Assembly: GCA_937998045.1 (NCBI GenBank)
Contig: CALKVG010000711.1
Location: 1 to 9,155 of the forward strand
Reading direction: 5' to 3'
Length of the DNA stretch: 9,155 bases
From: an uncultured Myxococcales bacterium
GTDB lineage: Bacteria > Myxococcota_A > Polyangia > Polyangiales > Polyangiaceae
Shown: positions 1 through 5,601 of the stretch, in pieces
How the letters are laid out: the number at the start of each line of letters is the position of its first letter
Numbering within the stretch: position 1 is the first letter of the stretch
Notes under the pieces: model-generated
What the model saw: only the letters and a program-made list of their open reading frames with translations
What the model was told of the DNA's origin: nothing
The model's database searches: none
Made by a program: the position numbers and the translations under genes

Positions 1-680
1 AGGCGGGGGATGGCCGTGCCGATAGCGGCCAGGCTTCCGTCGCGCAGGTCGACGAGCAGCCCTCCCTTGCGCGTGAGGCCATAACCGACCGGCTTGGGGT
101 CGCCGCGCTCGTGGAGCAGGCGGACGAGGACGCGCAGCTCGCTCCATCCGTCGTCCTCCGAGTGCGCGTCGACGTGAACGGGCGCGATGCCCAGGCACGA
201 GAAGATCTCCGCGTGTCTGTCGTTCTCGCCGGGGAAGCGCACCCACTCGCGCGCGAGCATGAGCGAGCCGGCGCTGATCCCGAACATCGGCTTGCCGGCG
301 CGAGCGAGGGCGCGGAGCGTGTCGTCGACCCCCCTGTCGCGGAGGACGTTCATCCCGTGCTCGACGTCCCCTCCGGACATGAAGACGAGGTCGGCGTCTT
401 CGAGCAGGGCACGCGCGACGCTGGCAGAGGCCCGCGGGCTGGCGAGCTTCGCCAGCTCCAAGCGCGCCCCCTGCGCCGCGACGCCGCCGCGGATCATCGC
501 GAAGAAGCCCCGGTTGTCGTTGCTCGCTACACCGACGTACGCGACGAGGGGCTGCGCCCGGCGTGGGGTGAGGCGCGCGAGGGCGGCGTTGAAGTGGCGC
601 CGCAGAGCGAGGATGGCGCCGGGGCCGCCCCCGACAAGGTGCACCTTGGCTTCGGACGGAGGGGAGGAGCCGGCGGGCAT
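1..680 (-). CDS. Peptidase S51-like (peptidase E / cyanophycinase superfamily) protein, 3' end cut by window edge
   Basis: The minus strand is open from an ATG at 680 to the window edge, giving 226 complete codons. An in-frame TAA at 695-693 makes this ATG the first usable start. Near residues 14-21 is a VHLVGGGP strand-loop, at 103-106 a GGDV motif, and at 134-139 GISAGS, which matches the G-x-S-A-G nucleophile elbow of family S51 (peptidase E, cyanophycinase), with Ser136 as predicted nucleophile. His169 or His173 in the following PVHVDAH segment could be the catalytic histidine. Family members are cytoplasmic serine hydrolases acting on Asp-containing dipeptides or cyanophycin; the substrate here cannot be read from sequence. 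No signal peptide is seen. It lies 50 bp downstream of the STAS-like gene on the same strand, so co-transcription is plausible. The C-terminus is missing. Family call fairly sure; substrate unknown. Confidence 0.82.
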   Translation of the reverse strand, partial: MPAGSSPPSEAKVHLVGGGPGAILALRRHFNAALARLTPRRAQPLVAYVGVASNDNRGFFAMIRGGVAAQGARLELAKLASPRASASVARALLEDADLVFMSGGDVEHGMNVLRDRGVDDTLRALARAGKPMFGISAGSLMLAREWVRFPGENDRHAEIFSCLGIAPVHVDAHSEDDGWSELRVLVRLLHERGDPKPVGYGLTRKGGLLVDLRDGSLAAIGTAIPR

Positions 681-730
681 GCAGGCGACAGCTTACGCCA
701 GCCGCCCCTCGATCATTCCGACGACGCTCG

Positions 731-1210
731 TCAGCGCGCCGAGGAGCGCGGCTTGGGGGCTTCGTGCAACGAGCGCTGCAGCGCGAAGAGGTTCGGGCTT
801 CGAGCGACGCCGCCGCGCACGAGCTGATCGCTGCACCAGTCGACCGCCTCGGCGGCGGTGGCAAACCCGCGCACGGGGGAAGCGGGCTTCCAGAGCCATC
901 CGATCGCCACGAACGCGCCTCGAGCGAACGCCGACGACAGAACCACCGCCGTACCGAGGTTGTACTTCTTCGAGTTTTCCTGCACGTCCTGCTTGCCTGT
1001 CCAGTCTGTCAGGTCCCTTCGCCACGTCGCGCTCGGGACCTCCTTGATGCGCGTCGTATCGACGAGGAGCGCGAAGAGCTCCTTGCGCACGTGCACCGTG
1101 TGAAAAAAAGCGGCGATCTGACCCACGGAGTCGTCGCTCAGGCTCTCGCCCAACGTCATGAGGACGAGGGGCCAATGGTTCGTATCGAACGTGAGACTGC
1201 CGGACTCCAT
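731..1210 (-). CDS. STAS/SpoIIAA-like protein of unknown function, 159 aa
   Basis: The 159-residue product has no signal peptide or membrane helix. It begins with a short beta-strand-like segment and a Trp-Pro pair (residues 13-14), followed by a helix and a hydrophobic strand, ELFALLVDTTR (about 44-54), that ends in Asp. A later ALA/GLY-rich stretch contains a 'LGTAVV...ARG' pattern (about 85-97) and an alternating aromatic strand. This order, strand then helix then 'lLvD' strand, resembles small SpoIIAA/STAS-like proteins that I associate with delta-proteobacteria. That is pattern recognition, not a search result. No catalytic motif is seen. An in-frame TAG closely upstream fixes the ATG at 1210; the only Shine-Dalgarno candidate, AGGA, is 2 nt from the ATG and so poorly spaced. 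The next gene, S51-like, starts 50 bp downstream. The high G/C third-position content and continuous frame support it as real. Confidence 0.72.
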   Translation of the reverse strand: MESGSLTFDTNHWPLVLMTLGESLSDDSVGQIAAFFHTVHVRKELFALLVDTTRIKEVPSATWRRDLTDWTGKQDVQENSKKYNLGTAVVLSSAFARGAFVAIGWLWKPASPVRGFATAAEAVDWCSDQLVRGGVARSPNLFALQRSLHEAPKPRSSAR

Positions 1211-1270
1211 GGTCCTGCAGGGAAGCTACGGTCATCATGGGCGTTTCCGTAAGGGAAGGCGCCGATGCGG

Positions 1271-1278
1271 ACTGTAGC
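1271..1278 (-). promoter_or_regulatory. Candidate -10 box GCTACAGT for the STAS-like gene
   Basis: On the minus strand GCTACAGT (core TACAGT, 1276-1271) lies about 60 nt upstream of the ATG at 1210. The same octamer sits upstream of purU at 4361-4368. No recognisable -35 is present 16-18 nt upstream, so this rests on recurrence and orientation only. Confidence 0.35.
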
Positions 1279-1352
1279 CTCCGACTCACTCCCACACCCG
1301 ATCGGAGCGGCGCGGGTGACGGGATCGTTCGCGCGGTCGAGGGTAGCCCCGG

Positions 1353-1360
1353 TATACCAT
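1353..1360 (+). promoter_or_regulatory. Candidate -10 box TATACCAT for the AIM24 pair
   Basis: TATACC (1353-1358) overlaps TACCAT (1355-1360) and ends 10-12 nt before the ATG at 1371. The interval CGGACGATCG has no Shine-Dalgarno match. Transcription would start close to the start codon, giving a very short leader. GGTATACC (1351-1358) is itself palindromic and could also be half of a protein-binding site. No -35 consensus is seen. Confidence 0.38.
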
Positions 1361-1370
1361 CGGACGATCG

Positions 1371-2177
1371 ATGAACCCCTATCAGCGCATCGTCTGCCGA
1401 TGGTGCAACGCGCAGAACACCAACGCGACGTCGTGTGCCCTCTGCGGCGCTCCGCTCGACGGCCGCAACCTGGTGACGGAGTCCGGCTGGCGCGAGGCAC
1501 CGCGCCTGCGCGACATGACCACGATCCACTTCCGCCAGAGCACGTGCCAGGTCGAAGGCGAGATCGTCCCCGTCGTCGAGCTCGGGCTCGCGCAGGGTGA
1601 CGCGGTGTACTTCGAGCACCACTGCATGCTCTGGAAGACCGACACCATACCGCTGTCGGTGATGAACCTGCAGGGGCCGAAGCGCTCGTTCTTCCGTATG
1701 CCGCACATCGTGACGATCGCGAGCGGCCCGGGCCGCGTCGCCTTCAGCCGCGACGCCACGGGCGAGATCGTGGTCCTGCCGCTCCACCCGCAGATGGAGA
1801 TCGACGTACGCGAGCACGCGTTTCTGCTCGCGAGCATCGACGTTTCGTACAGCTACGTACGCATCAAGGGGCTTGCGAACATCCTGCACGGCGGCAACGG
1901 CATGTGGCTCGACCGCTTCGTCACGGGCCAGACTCAGGGGCTGCTCGTGCTCCACGGCTACGGCAACGTTTTCGAGCGCACGCTGGCTCCCGGCGAGAGC
2001 ATTCAGGTGGAGCCGGGGTCGATGCTCTACAAGGACGCGAGCGTGACCTTGGAGGCCGAGGGCATCAAGCTGTCGAGCGGCTTCTTCGGAGGGACGACGA
2101 TGTACCTGGCGAGGCTGACGGGGCCTGGACGCGTCGGGATCCAGTCGATGTACCACCACCACGAGAGCGGGGAGTGA
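1371..2177 (+). CDS. Zinc-ribbon AIM24 domain protein, first copy
   Basis: The 268-residue product starts with a zinc ribbon of two CxxC pairs (Cys9/Cys12 and Cys22/Cys25). It is followed from about residue 48 to the end by an all-beta domain matching the AIM24 family (PF01987/TIGR00266): repeated short strands, GPGRVAFSRDATGE (about 119-132), APGE and VEPGSMLYKDASV in the second half, then a glycine turn (SGFFGG) and the closing LTGPGRVGIQSM. AIM24 domains form compact beta folds. The yeast founder is a mitochondrial protein affecting inner-membrane organisation; bacterial roles are poorly defined, so I assign no function. No signal peptide or membrane segment is present, so it is likely cytoplasmic. 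The ATG at 1371 has no Shine-Dalgarno sequence, but places the ribbon 8 residues from the N-terminus exactly as in the paralogue. Its stop lies 4 bp before the paralogue's start. Confidence 0.88.
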   Translation: MNPYQRIVCRWCNAQNTNATSCALCGAPLDGRNLVTESGWREAPRLRDMTTIHFRQSTCQVEGEIVPVVELGLAQGDAVYFEHHCMLWKTDTIPLSVMNLQGPKRSFFRMPHIVTIASGPGRVAFSRDATGEIVVLPLHPQMEIDVREHAFLLASIDVSYSYVRIKGLANILHGGNGMWLDRFVTGQTQGLLVLHGYGNVFERTLAPGESIQVEPGSMLYKDASVTLEAEGIKLSSGFFGGTTMYLARLTGPGRVGIQSMYHHHESGE

Positions 2178-2181
2178 CGCC

Positions 2182-3069
2182 GTGACCGCAGGAGCGCCGT
2201 ACGTCTGCCCGTATTGCCGCACGGCGACCGCCGGGAACGCCCCGACGTGCACTGCGTGCGGCGCGCCGGTCGACGTTTCCCTGAAGGCGACGCCCTCCGG
2301 ATGGATCGAGCTTCCGCCGGCGCGCGACATGGCGCACATCCAGTGCGGCCACTCGTCGGTGCAGCTCGCCGGACCGATGGTGCCCGTCGCGGAGTTCACG
2401 CTCGCACCGGGCGACGGCGTGTACTTCCCGCACCACGAGCTCCTGTGGAAGGAGCCGGGCGTGACGGTAACCCAGCGCGGGCTCAAGGGCGCGTGGAAGC
2501 GAATGCTCGCGGGGCTGCCGGTACACATGCTCGACGCCGTGGGCCCCGGGCGCATCGCGTTCAGTCGCGACGCCGCAGGAGAAACTCTCGCCATTCCGCT
2601 GCATCCGGGCCGGTCCGTCGACGTGCGCGAGCACGTCTTCATGGTCGCCACCCACCCGATCGCCTACGACTGGATCACGCACGAGGTGTGGTTCCAGACA
2701 GGGACGGGTGACGAGAGAGAGACGCATCATCCCATCGGGCAGCTGCTCGATCGGTTCTCGGCGCCGGCCGGCCCCGGCCTCCTTCTCGTGCATGCCCACG
2801 GCAACGCCTTCGTGCGCGAGCTCGCGCCGGGCGAACATCTTTACGTGAAGCCGTCGGCGTTTCTGTACAAGGACACGAGCGTGCACATCTGGCTCCATTT
2901 CTCGCTACCGCACGCGAGCAACGTCACGCGGTGGACGGCCTGGGCCGAGCGATACATGTGGGTCGGCCTGAAGGGCCCTGGGCGCGTCGCGATCCAGTCG
3001 GCCTACGGCCACGTGCACGACCCCGGCGGGCGCATCACGGGAGGGAAGCACACCGTCCACCAGTGGTGA
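2182..3069 (+). CDS. Zinc-ribbon AIM24 domain protein, second copy
   Basis: The 295-residue product is a clear paralogue of the preceding protein: a zinc ribbon with Cys9/Cys12 and Cys23/Cys26, then the AIM24 fold with matching landmarks (ARDMAHIQ, GPGRIAFSRDAAGE, VDVREHVFMVA, LAPGEHLYVKPSAFLYKDTSV, LKGPGRVAIQSAYGH). It differs by an insertion around residues 170-194 (GTGDERETHHPIGQ...), by replacement of the SGFFGG turn with a longer Trp-rich segment (about 250-262) and by a His/Gly-rich C-terminal tail. The start is GTG at 2182, preceded by GGGGAG (2169-2174) at 7 nt, so it is probably translated by reinitiation or coupling after the upstream stop at 2175-2177. Both copies could form a hetero-oligomer; that is inference. 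It appears cytoplasmic, and its biochemical role is unknown. Confidence 0.88.
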   Translation: MTAGAPYVCPYCRTATAGNAPTCTACGAPVDVSLKATPSGWIELPPARDMAHIQCGHSSVQLAGPMVPVAEFTLAPGDGVYFPHHELLWKEPGVTVTQRGLKGAWKRMLAGLPVHMLDAVGPGRIAFSRDAAGETLAIPLHPGRSVDVREHVFMVATHPIAYDWITHEVWFQTGTGDERETHHPIGQLLDRFSAPAGPGLLLVHAHGNAFVRELAPGEHLYVKPSAFLYKDTSVHIWLHFSLPHASNVTRWTAWAERYMWVGLKGPGRVAIQSAYGHVHDPGGRITGGKHTVHQW

Positions 3070-3082
3070 TGCGCCGGGGCGC

Positions 3083-3090
3083 GCTAAGCT
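3083..3090 (+). promoter_or_regulatory. Candidate -10 box GCTAAGCT with leaderless spacing to the peroxiredoxin start
   Basis: TAAGCT (3085-3090) is followed by exactly 7 nt (CCCGGGC) and then ATG 3098. There is no Shine-Dalgarno match in the interval. The spacing would put the transcription start at or next to the A of the ATG. The same spacing occurs at 5904 (minus) and 9100. No -35 consensus is evident. Confidence 0.42.
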
Positions 3091-3097
3091 CCCGGGC

Positions 3098-3673
3098 ATG
3101 GGTTCACCCCGCGCACTCCCCCAGGCCACGCTCCGGCAAAGCCGGAGACGTGCCGTCCTTCTCCTTGCCGCCGGCTCGGCGCTCGCGTGCTCGACCACGC
3201 CGCGACGCCCCGACGGTCAGGTGGGTCTGCTGCCGGTGGGCGCTCCCGCGCCCGAGGTGATCGCCGCAGACGCGAGCGGCGCCGAGACGCGTCTCTCTTC
3301 GCTACGCGGCCAGGCCGTCGTCGTGTACTTCTACCCGGCCGACGGTACGCCCGGCTGCACCAAGGAGGCGTGCGCTTTTCGTGACGCATGGGCCAAGCTG
3401 CAGGCGGCGCACGTCGCCGTCATCGGCGTGTCGTCGCAGTCGCGCGAGAGCCATCTGGCGTTCGAGCGGGACGAGCACCTGCCGTTCCCTCTGGCCGCGG
3501 ACGAGAGCGGCGCCGTGCAGCACGCTTACGGGGTTCCGAAGGGCCTCTTCGGGTATTCGCGCGTGAGCTTCCTCGTCGACGGGAGCGGCAAGATCGCGAA
3601 AGTGTGGCCGGACGTCGACCCGGGGGTCCACGCGGAGGAGGTCCTCGCGGCGGCGAGCGCGCTCTCGCGCTGA
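3098..3673 (+). CDS. Exported BCP/PrxQ-type peroxiredoxin, probable Tat lipoprotein
   Basis: The 191-residue product starts with a twin-arginine-like segment SRRRAVLLL (residues 15-23), a hydrophobic stretch and a lipobox-like ALAC with Cys31. This suggests Tat export and lipidation, a signature usual BCP proteins (about 155 residues, cytoplasmic) lack. The mature domain carries the PrxQ/BCP signature FYPADGTPGCTKEACAFRD (78-96): peroxidatic Cys87, the family Thr84, and Cys92 five residues later as resolving cysteine. The conserved arginine before the SFLVD strand is also present (YSRVSFLVD). The family reduces H2O2 and organic hydroperoxides with thioredoxin-type reductants; here the reductant would have to work in the envelope. 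The gene follows the AIM24 pair by 28 bp and has its own candidate promoter. The enzyme family is certain; lipidation is likely but unproven. Confidence 0.92.
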   Translation: MGSPRALPQATLRQSRRRAVLLLAAGSALACSTTPRRPDGQVGLLPVGAPAPEVIAADASGAETRLSSLRGQAVVVYFYPADGTPGCTKEACAFRDAWAKLQAAHVAVIGVSSQSRESHLAFERDEHLPFPLAADESGAVQHAYGVPKGLFGYSRVSFLVDGSGKIAKVWPDVDPGVHAEEVLAAASALSR

Positions 3674-3680
3674 TCGCTGG

Positions 3681-3686
3681 TATCCT
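3681..3686 (+). promoter_or_regulatory. Candidate -10 box TATCCT for the 3729 gene
   Basis: TATCCT lies about 43 nt before the ATG at 3729, between it and the peroxiredoxin stop. Unlike its leaderless neighbours, this gene has a real Shine-Dalgarno sequence (GGGGGAG, 3717-3723, 5 nt from the ATG), which fits a transcript with a leader. No -35 consensus is seen. Confidence 0.3.
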
Positions 3687-3696
3687 GGCGTCAGTC

Positions 3697-3714
3697 GGGC
3701 CCCGCTTCGGGCCC
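3697..3714 (+). other. GC hairpin next to the Shine-Dalgarno of the 3729 gene
   Basis: Two GGGCCC hexamers (3697-3702 and 3709-3714) flank a 6-nt loop CGCTTC and can pair as a 6-bp all-GC stem. The stem ends 2 nt before the GGGGGAG ribosome-binding site. There is no T-run after it, so it is a poor intrinsic terminator; a leader structure affecting translation is possible but unproven. Confidence 0.35.
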
Positions 3715-3728
3715 AAGGGGGAGTGCTG

Positions 3729-4259
3729 ATGGAGTTCATCTGCCCGGATCCGAAGGCGTTGGTCAGAGCGGCGAACGTTCGCGCCACGCTGGACGCATTC
3801 CTGCTGGTCCCTTCGCAGGGTGAGCGCTTGATCGCCCGTCATCGTCTCGACGTGAAAGATCTCACTCCGGACAAGTTCGTCCCGGTCCAGCGCTGGCTCG
3901 ACGCGCTCAAGGAGATCCAGCAGCAGGTGGGTGTGGGCGTGGTCCGCCACGTGGGCAGCAGGATCATCGAGAACGCCGACTTTCCGCCCCAGTACTCGAC
4001 CGTGGAAGCGATTCTCACCAACCTCGATGAGATCTATCACCTGAATCACCGCGGCGAAGTCGGCCACTACCACTGCGATCGCACGGACGGCGCGCTCGTC
4101 GTCCGCTGCGAGACGCCTTATCCGCGCCACTTCGAGTGGGGGCTCGTCGAGGGCATCTGCCGCAACAAGGCGGCAGGGGGCCGGAGCTATGCGACGACTT
4201 ACGTCGAAGGGCCGCCGATGGGCAATCTGACGTGCACCGTCACCGTCCGCGCGAAGTAG
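3729..4259 (+). CDS. Unrecognised 176-residue protein with a PYP-Phe-Trp-Gly C-terminal motif
   Basis: The soluble 176-residue product has no signal peptide or membrane helix. The N-terminal half is helical (about residues 8-75), including TLDAFLLVP and a long WLDALKEIQQQVGVG helix. The C-terminal half looks beta-rich and contains HYHCDRTDGALVVRCETPYP followed by an amphipathic GLVEGICRN helix. A helical bundle followed by strands with a conserved 'PYP...G' turn recalls V4R/heme-NO-binding-like or myxobacterial DUF2378-like proteins at fold level, but I cannot establish membership and assign no function. ATG 3729 is preferred over GTG 3723 because GGGGGAG (3717-3723) sits 5 nt upstream and would overlap the GTG. 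Its TAG stop lies inside the first unit of a 9-bp tandem repeat, so the last residues may be repeat-derived. Confidence 0.78.
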   Translation: MEFICPDPKALVRAANVRATLDAFLLVPSQGERLIARHRLDVKDLTPDKFVPVQRWLDALKEIQQQVGVGVVRHVGSRIIENADFPPQYSTVEAILTNLDEIYHLNHRGEVGHYHCDRTDGALVVRCETPYPRHFEWGLVEGICRNKAAGGRSYATTYVEGPPMGNLTCTVTVRAK

Positions 4260-4311
4260 GCCAGACAGGGCAAGCAGGCCAAGTAGGCAAAGTAGGCCGC
4301 CCAAGTAGGTT
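4254..4311 (+). repeat. Degenerate 9-bp tandem repeat, consensus AAGYAGGCC
   Basis: Five 9-bp units run in phase from 4254 to 4298: AAGTAGGCC, AGACAGGGC, AAGCAGGCC, AAGTAGGCA, AAGTAGGCC. After GCCC comes one more, AAGTAGGTT (4303-4311). The first unit includes the TAG stop of the upstream gene. Being a multiple of 3, the repeat keeps frame, and in the purU frame it would read as Gly-Gln-Ala/Val/Thr triplets. The same unit occurs in the kinase tail at 7212-7238. Confidence 0.72.
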
Positions 4312-4360
4312 ACGCCGGGCTCGTCGGGCCGCGTGGGCACGCCGACTGCTAGGCCCCCCT

Positions 4361-4368
4361 GCTACAGT
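4361..4368 (+). promoter_or_regulatory. Candidate -10 box GCTACAGT for purU
   Basis: GCTACAGT (core TACAGT, 4363-4368) is identical to the octamer upstream of the STAS-like gene and lies 70 nt before the purU ATG. No -35 consensus is seen 16-18 nt upstream. It would give a leader of about 60 nt that contains the short reading frame at 4413-4442. Confidence 0.38.
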
Positions 4369-4412
4369 GGTGACGTCTACCTCACGTGACTTCCAAGCGA
4401 CGCCAACCTCCG

Positions 4413-4442
4413 ATGGCCAAAGGCGACCGCAAGCTTCGATGA
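4413..4442 (+). CDS. Possible 9-codon leader peptide overlapping the purU start (ATGA)
   Basis: ATG 4413 opens a short frame reading MAKGDRKLR, with a TGA at 4440-4442 that overlaps the purU ATG (4439-4441) as ATGA, a typical geometry for translational coupling. Neither start has a good Shine-Dalgarno sequence. It is Lys/Arg-rich and has no run of one regulatory amino acid. It may be chance. Confidence 0.22.
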   Translation: MAKGDRKLR

Positions 4443-5305
4443 ACGATCGTTCCCCGCACGTCGCCACGCTGCTCGTCTCCTGTGCGGACCGAAAGGGGAT
4501 CGTCGCCGCTTTGGCCCAGGTCCTCTACGGACATGGGGCCAACATTCTGGGCGCCGATCAGTACACGGACGTCGAGGCCGGCCAGTTCTTTCAGCGCGTG
4601 CGCTTCGACATGTCCGAGATGCACAGCGACCGCACGGCCATCGAGCGGGCGCTCGGAGAGGTCGCCTCGCGCCTCGGCCTGGCGTACCGGCTCGAATACG
4701 CGGAGCGAACGAAGAACGTGGCCGTTTTCGTGTCGCGTTATGGCCACTGCTTGCACGATCTCCTGTGGCGGCACCGCCTCGGCGAGCTGGCGTGCAACGT
4801 TCGCCTCATCGTCTCGAATCATCCCGATCTCGAAGACGTTGCCAGGCAATTCGGCATACCTTTCCATGTGATCGCCATCAGCGCGAACGACAAGCAGCGA
4901 GCCGAGGCCGAGCAGATCGCGCTCATCGAGTCGCACGAGGTCGATCTCATCGTTTTCGCTCGGTACATGCAAATCGTCACAGCCGGGTTCGTTCAGCGCT
5001 ATCCGGCGCGCATCATCAACATCCACCACTCCTTCCTCCCCGCGTTCGTCGGCCAGAAGCCGTATCACCAGGCGCACGAACGGGGGGTCAAGCTCATCGG
5101 CGCGACCGCGCACTACGCGACCGCCGATCTCGACGAAGGGCCCATCATCGAGCAAGACGTCGCTCGCATCTCCCATCGGGACGCGGTCGAGGACCTGATC
5201 CGCAAGGGCCGGGATCTCGAGAAGGTGGTCCTGGCTCGTGCGGTGCGTCTCCACCTGGAGGATAGGATCCTCGTCTACGGCAACAAGACGGTCGTCTTCG
5301 ACTGA
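4439..5305 (+). CDS. purU: Formyltetrahydrofolate deformylase
   Basis: The 288-residue product matches PurU in length and architecture: an N-terminal ACT domain (about 8-88, beginning ATLLVSCADRKGIVAALA) and a C-terminal formyltransferase-fold hydrolase (about 92-285). The active-site signature is complete: INIHHSFLPAF (Asn194, His196), KPYHQAHERGVKLIGATAHY, and LDEGPIIEQDV (Asp232). The enzyme hydrolyses 10-formyl-tetrahydrofolate to formate and tetrahydrofolate in the cytoplasm, balancing one-carbon and glycine pools and supplying formate to PurT-type purine synthesis where present. In E. coli the ACT domain mediates methionine/glycine control; I infer only that a similar sensor is present here. 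The ATG at 4439 is preferred because the frame upstream is low-complexity and repeat-derived; an in-frame GTG at 4370 would add 23 residues without family counterpart. The Shine-Dalgarno sequence is weak. The gene converges with the XRE locus across 10 bp. Confidence 0.96.
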   Translation: MNDRSPHVATLLVSCADRKGIVAALAQVLYGHGANILGADQYTDVEAGQFFQRVRFDMSEMHSDRTAIERALGEVASRLGLAYRLEYAERTKNVAVFVSRYGHCLHDLLWRHRLGELACNVRLIVSNHPDLEDVARQFGIPFHVIAISANDKQRAEAEQIALIESHEVDLIVFARYMQIVTAGFVQRYPARIINIHHSFLPAFVGQKPYHQAHERGVKLIGATAHYATADLDEGPIIEQDVARISHRDAVEDLIRKGRDLEKVVLARAVRLHLEDRILVYGNKTVVFD

Positions 5306-5315
5306 CGCAGGCCGG

Positions 5316-5522
5316 TCAGGCGACCGCCCGCATCGCGCGGCCGATCGCGCACATCGCCTGATGGCTGTCGTTCAGCGCGCGCAGCGCGTGGGCGGTCGGG
5401 ACGCGGCCGTTGCGCCACGCTTCGACAGCGGCGTGCGCGAGCCGACGCACTTCGGTCATTCGAAGCGAACCCGGCGCCCCTCCGAGAAAGCGGTCGATCG
5501 CCTGAGCCAATTCGTCGGGCAT
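5316..5522 (-). CDS. C-terminal continuation of the XRE regulator in a shifted frame, or a separate 68-aa protein
   Basis: Read from the ATG at 5522 this gives 68 residues (MPDELAQAIDRFLGG...), helical, G/C-third-position rich and clearly coding-like. No Shine-Dalgarno sequence precedes this ATG. The same frame stays open upstream with reasonable coding character to the end of the XRE helix-turn-helix domain at about 5640. Skipping one C in the CCCCC run at 5639-5635 of the minus strand joins the two into one protein of 195 residues (start 5904) or 180 (start 5859). I therefore think it more likely the C-terminal domain of the regulator than an independent gene. No known domain is recognised. 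The stop at 5318-5316 faces the purU stop across 10 bp. Confidence 0.55.
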   Translation of the reverse strand: MPDELAQAIDRFLGGAPGSLRMTEVRRLAHAAVEAWRNGRVPTAHALRALNDSHQAMCAIGRAMRAVA

Positions 5523-5601
5523 CGCCAACGGACGTACGGAGCGCCAGCGGCGGGCCCTAAGCCCCTCGATCGCCTTTCGTGTGGCAGAGGCGCTTCGCGC
5601 T

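Noticed and set aside
111..1047. Two long plus-strand frames over the left end
   Set aside because: Both are antisense to the S51-like and STAS-like genes, whose motifs (GISAGS, GGDV) establish the minus strand as coding.
693..2651. 652-codon open frame on the minus strand
   Set aside because: It runs antisense to both AIM24 genes and out of frame over the STAS-like gene. Its translation is Arg/His-rich with no domain, as expected for a GC-rich shadow frame.
3697..3714. GGGCCC hairpin as a rho-independent terminator of the peroxiredoxin gene
   Set aside because: The stem is followed by AAGGGGGAG, not a T-run, and it lies inside the leader of the next gene.
3420..4340. 306-codon minus-strand frame
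   Set aside because: It is antisense to the peroxiredoxin and the 3729 gene, which have better-supported reading frames, and shows no recognisable motif.
4136..4438. 101-residue N-terminal extension of PurU
   Set aside because: It overlaps the end of the 3729 gene and then translates the 9-bp repeat. PurU family length and the ACT-domain boundary fit the ATG at 4439.
4382..5254. 290-codon minus-strand frame
   Set aside because: It is a mirror of purU coding, with no domain and a composition typical of antisense frames.
5306..5324. GGTCAGGCGACC mini-hairpin as a bidirectional terminator between purU and the XRE locus
   Set aside because: A 4-bp stem without a T-run on either strand is too weak to support.
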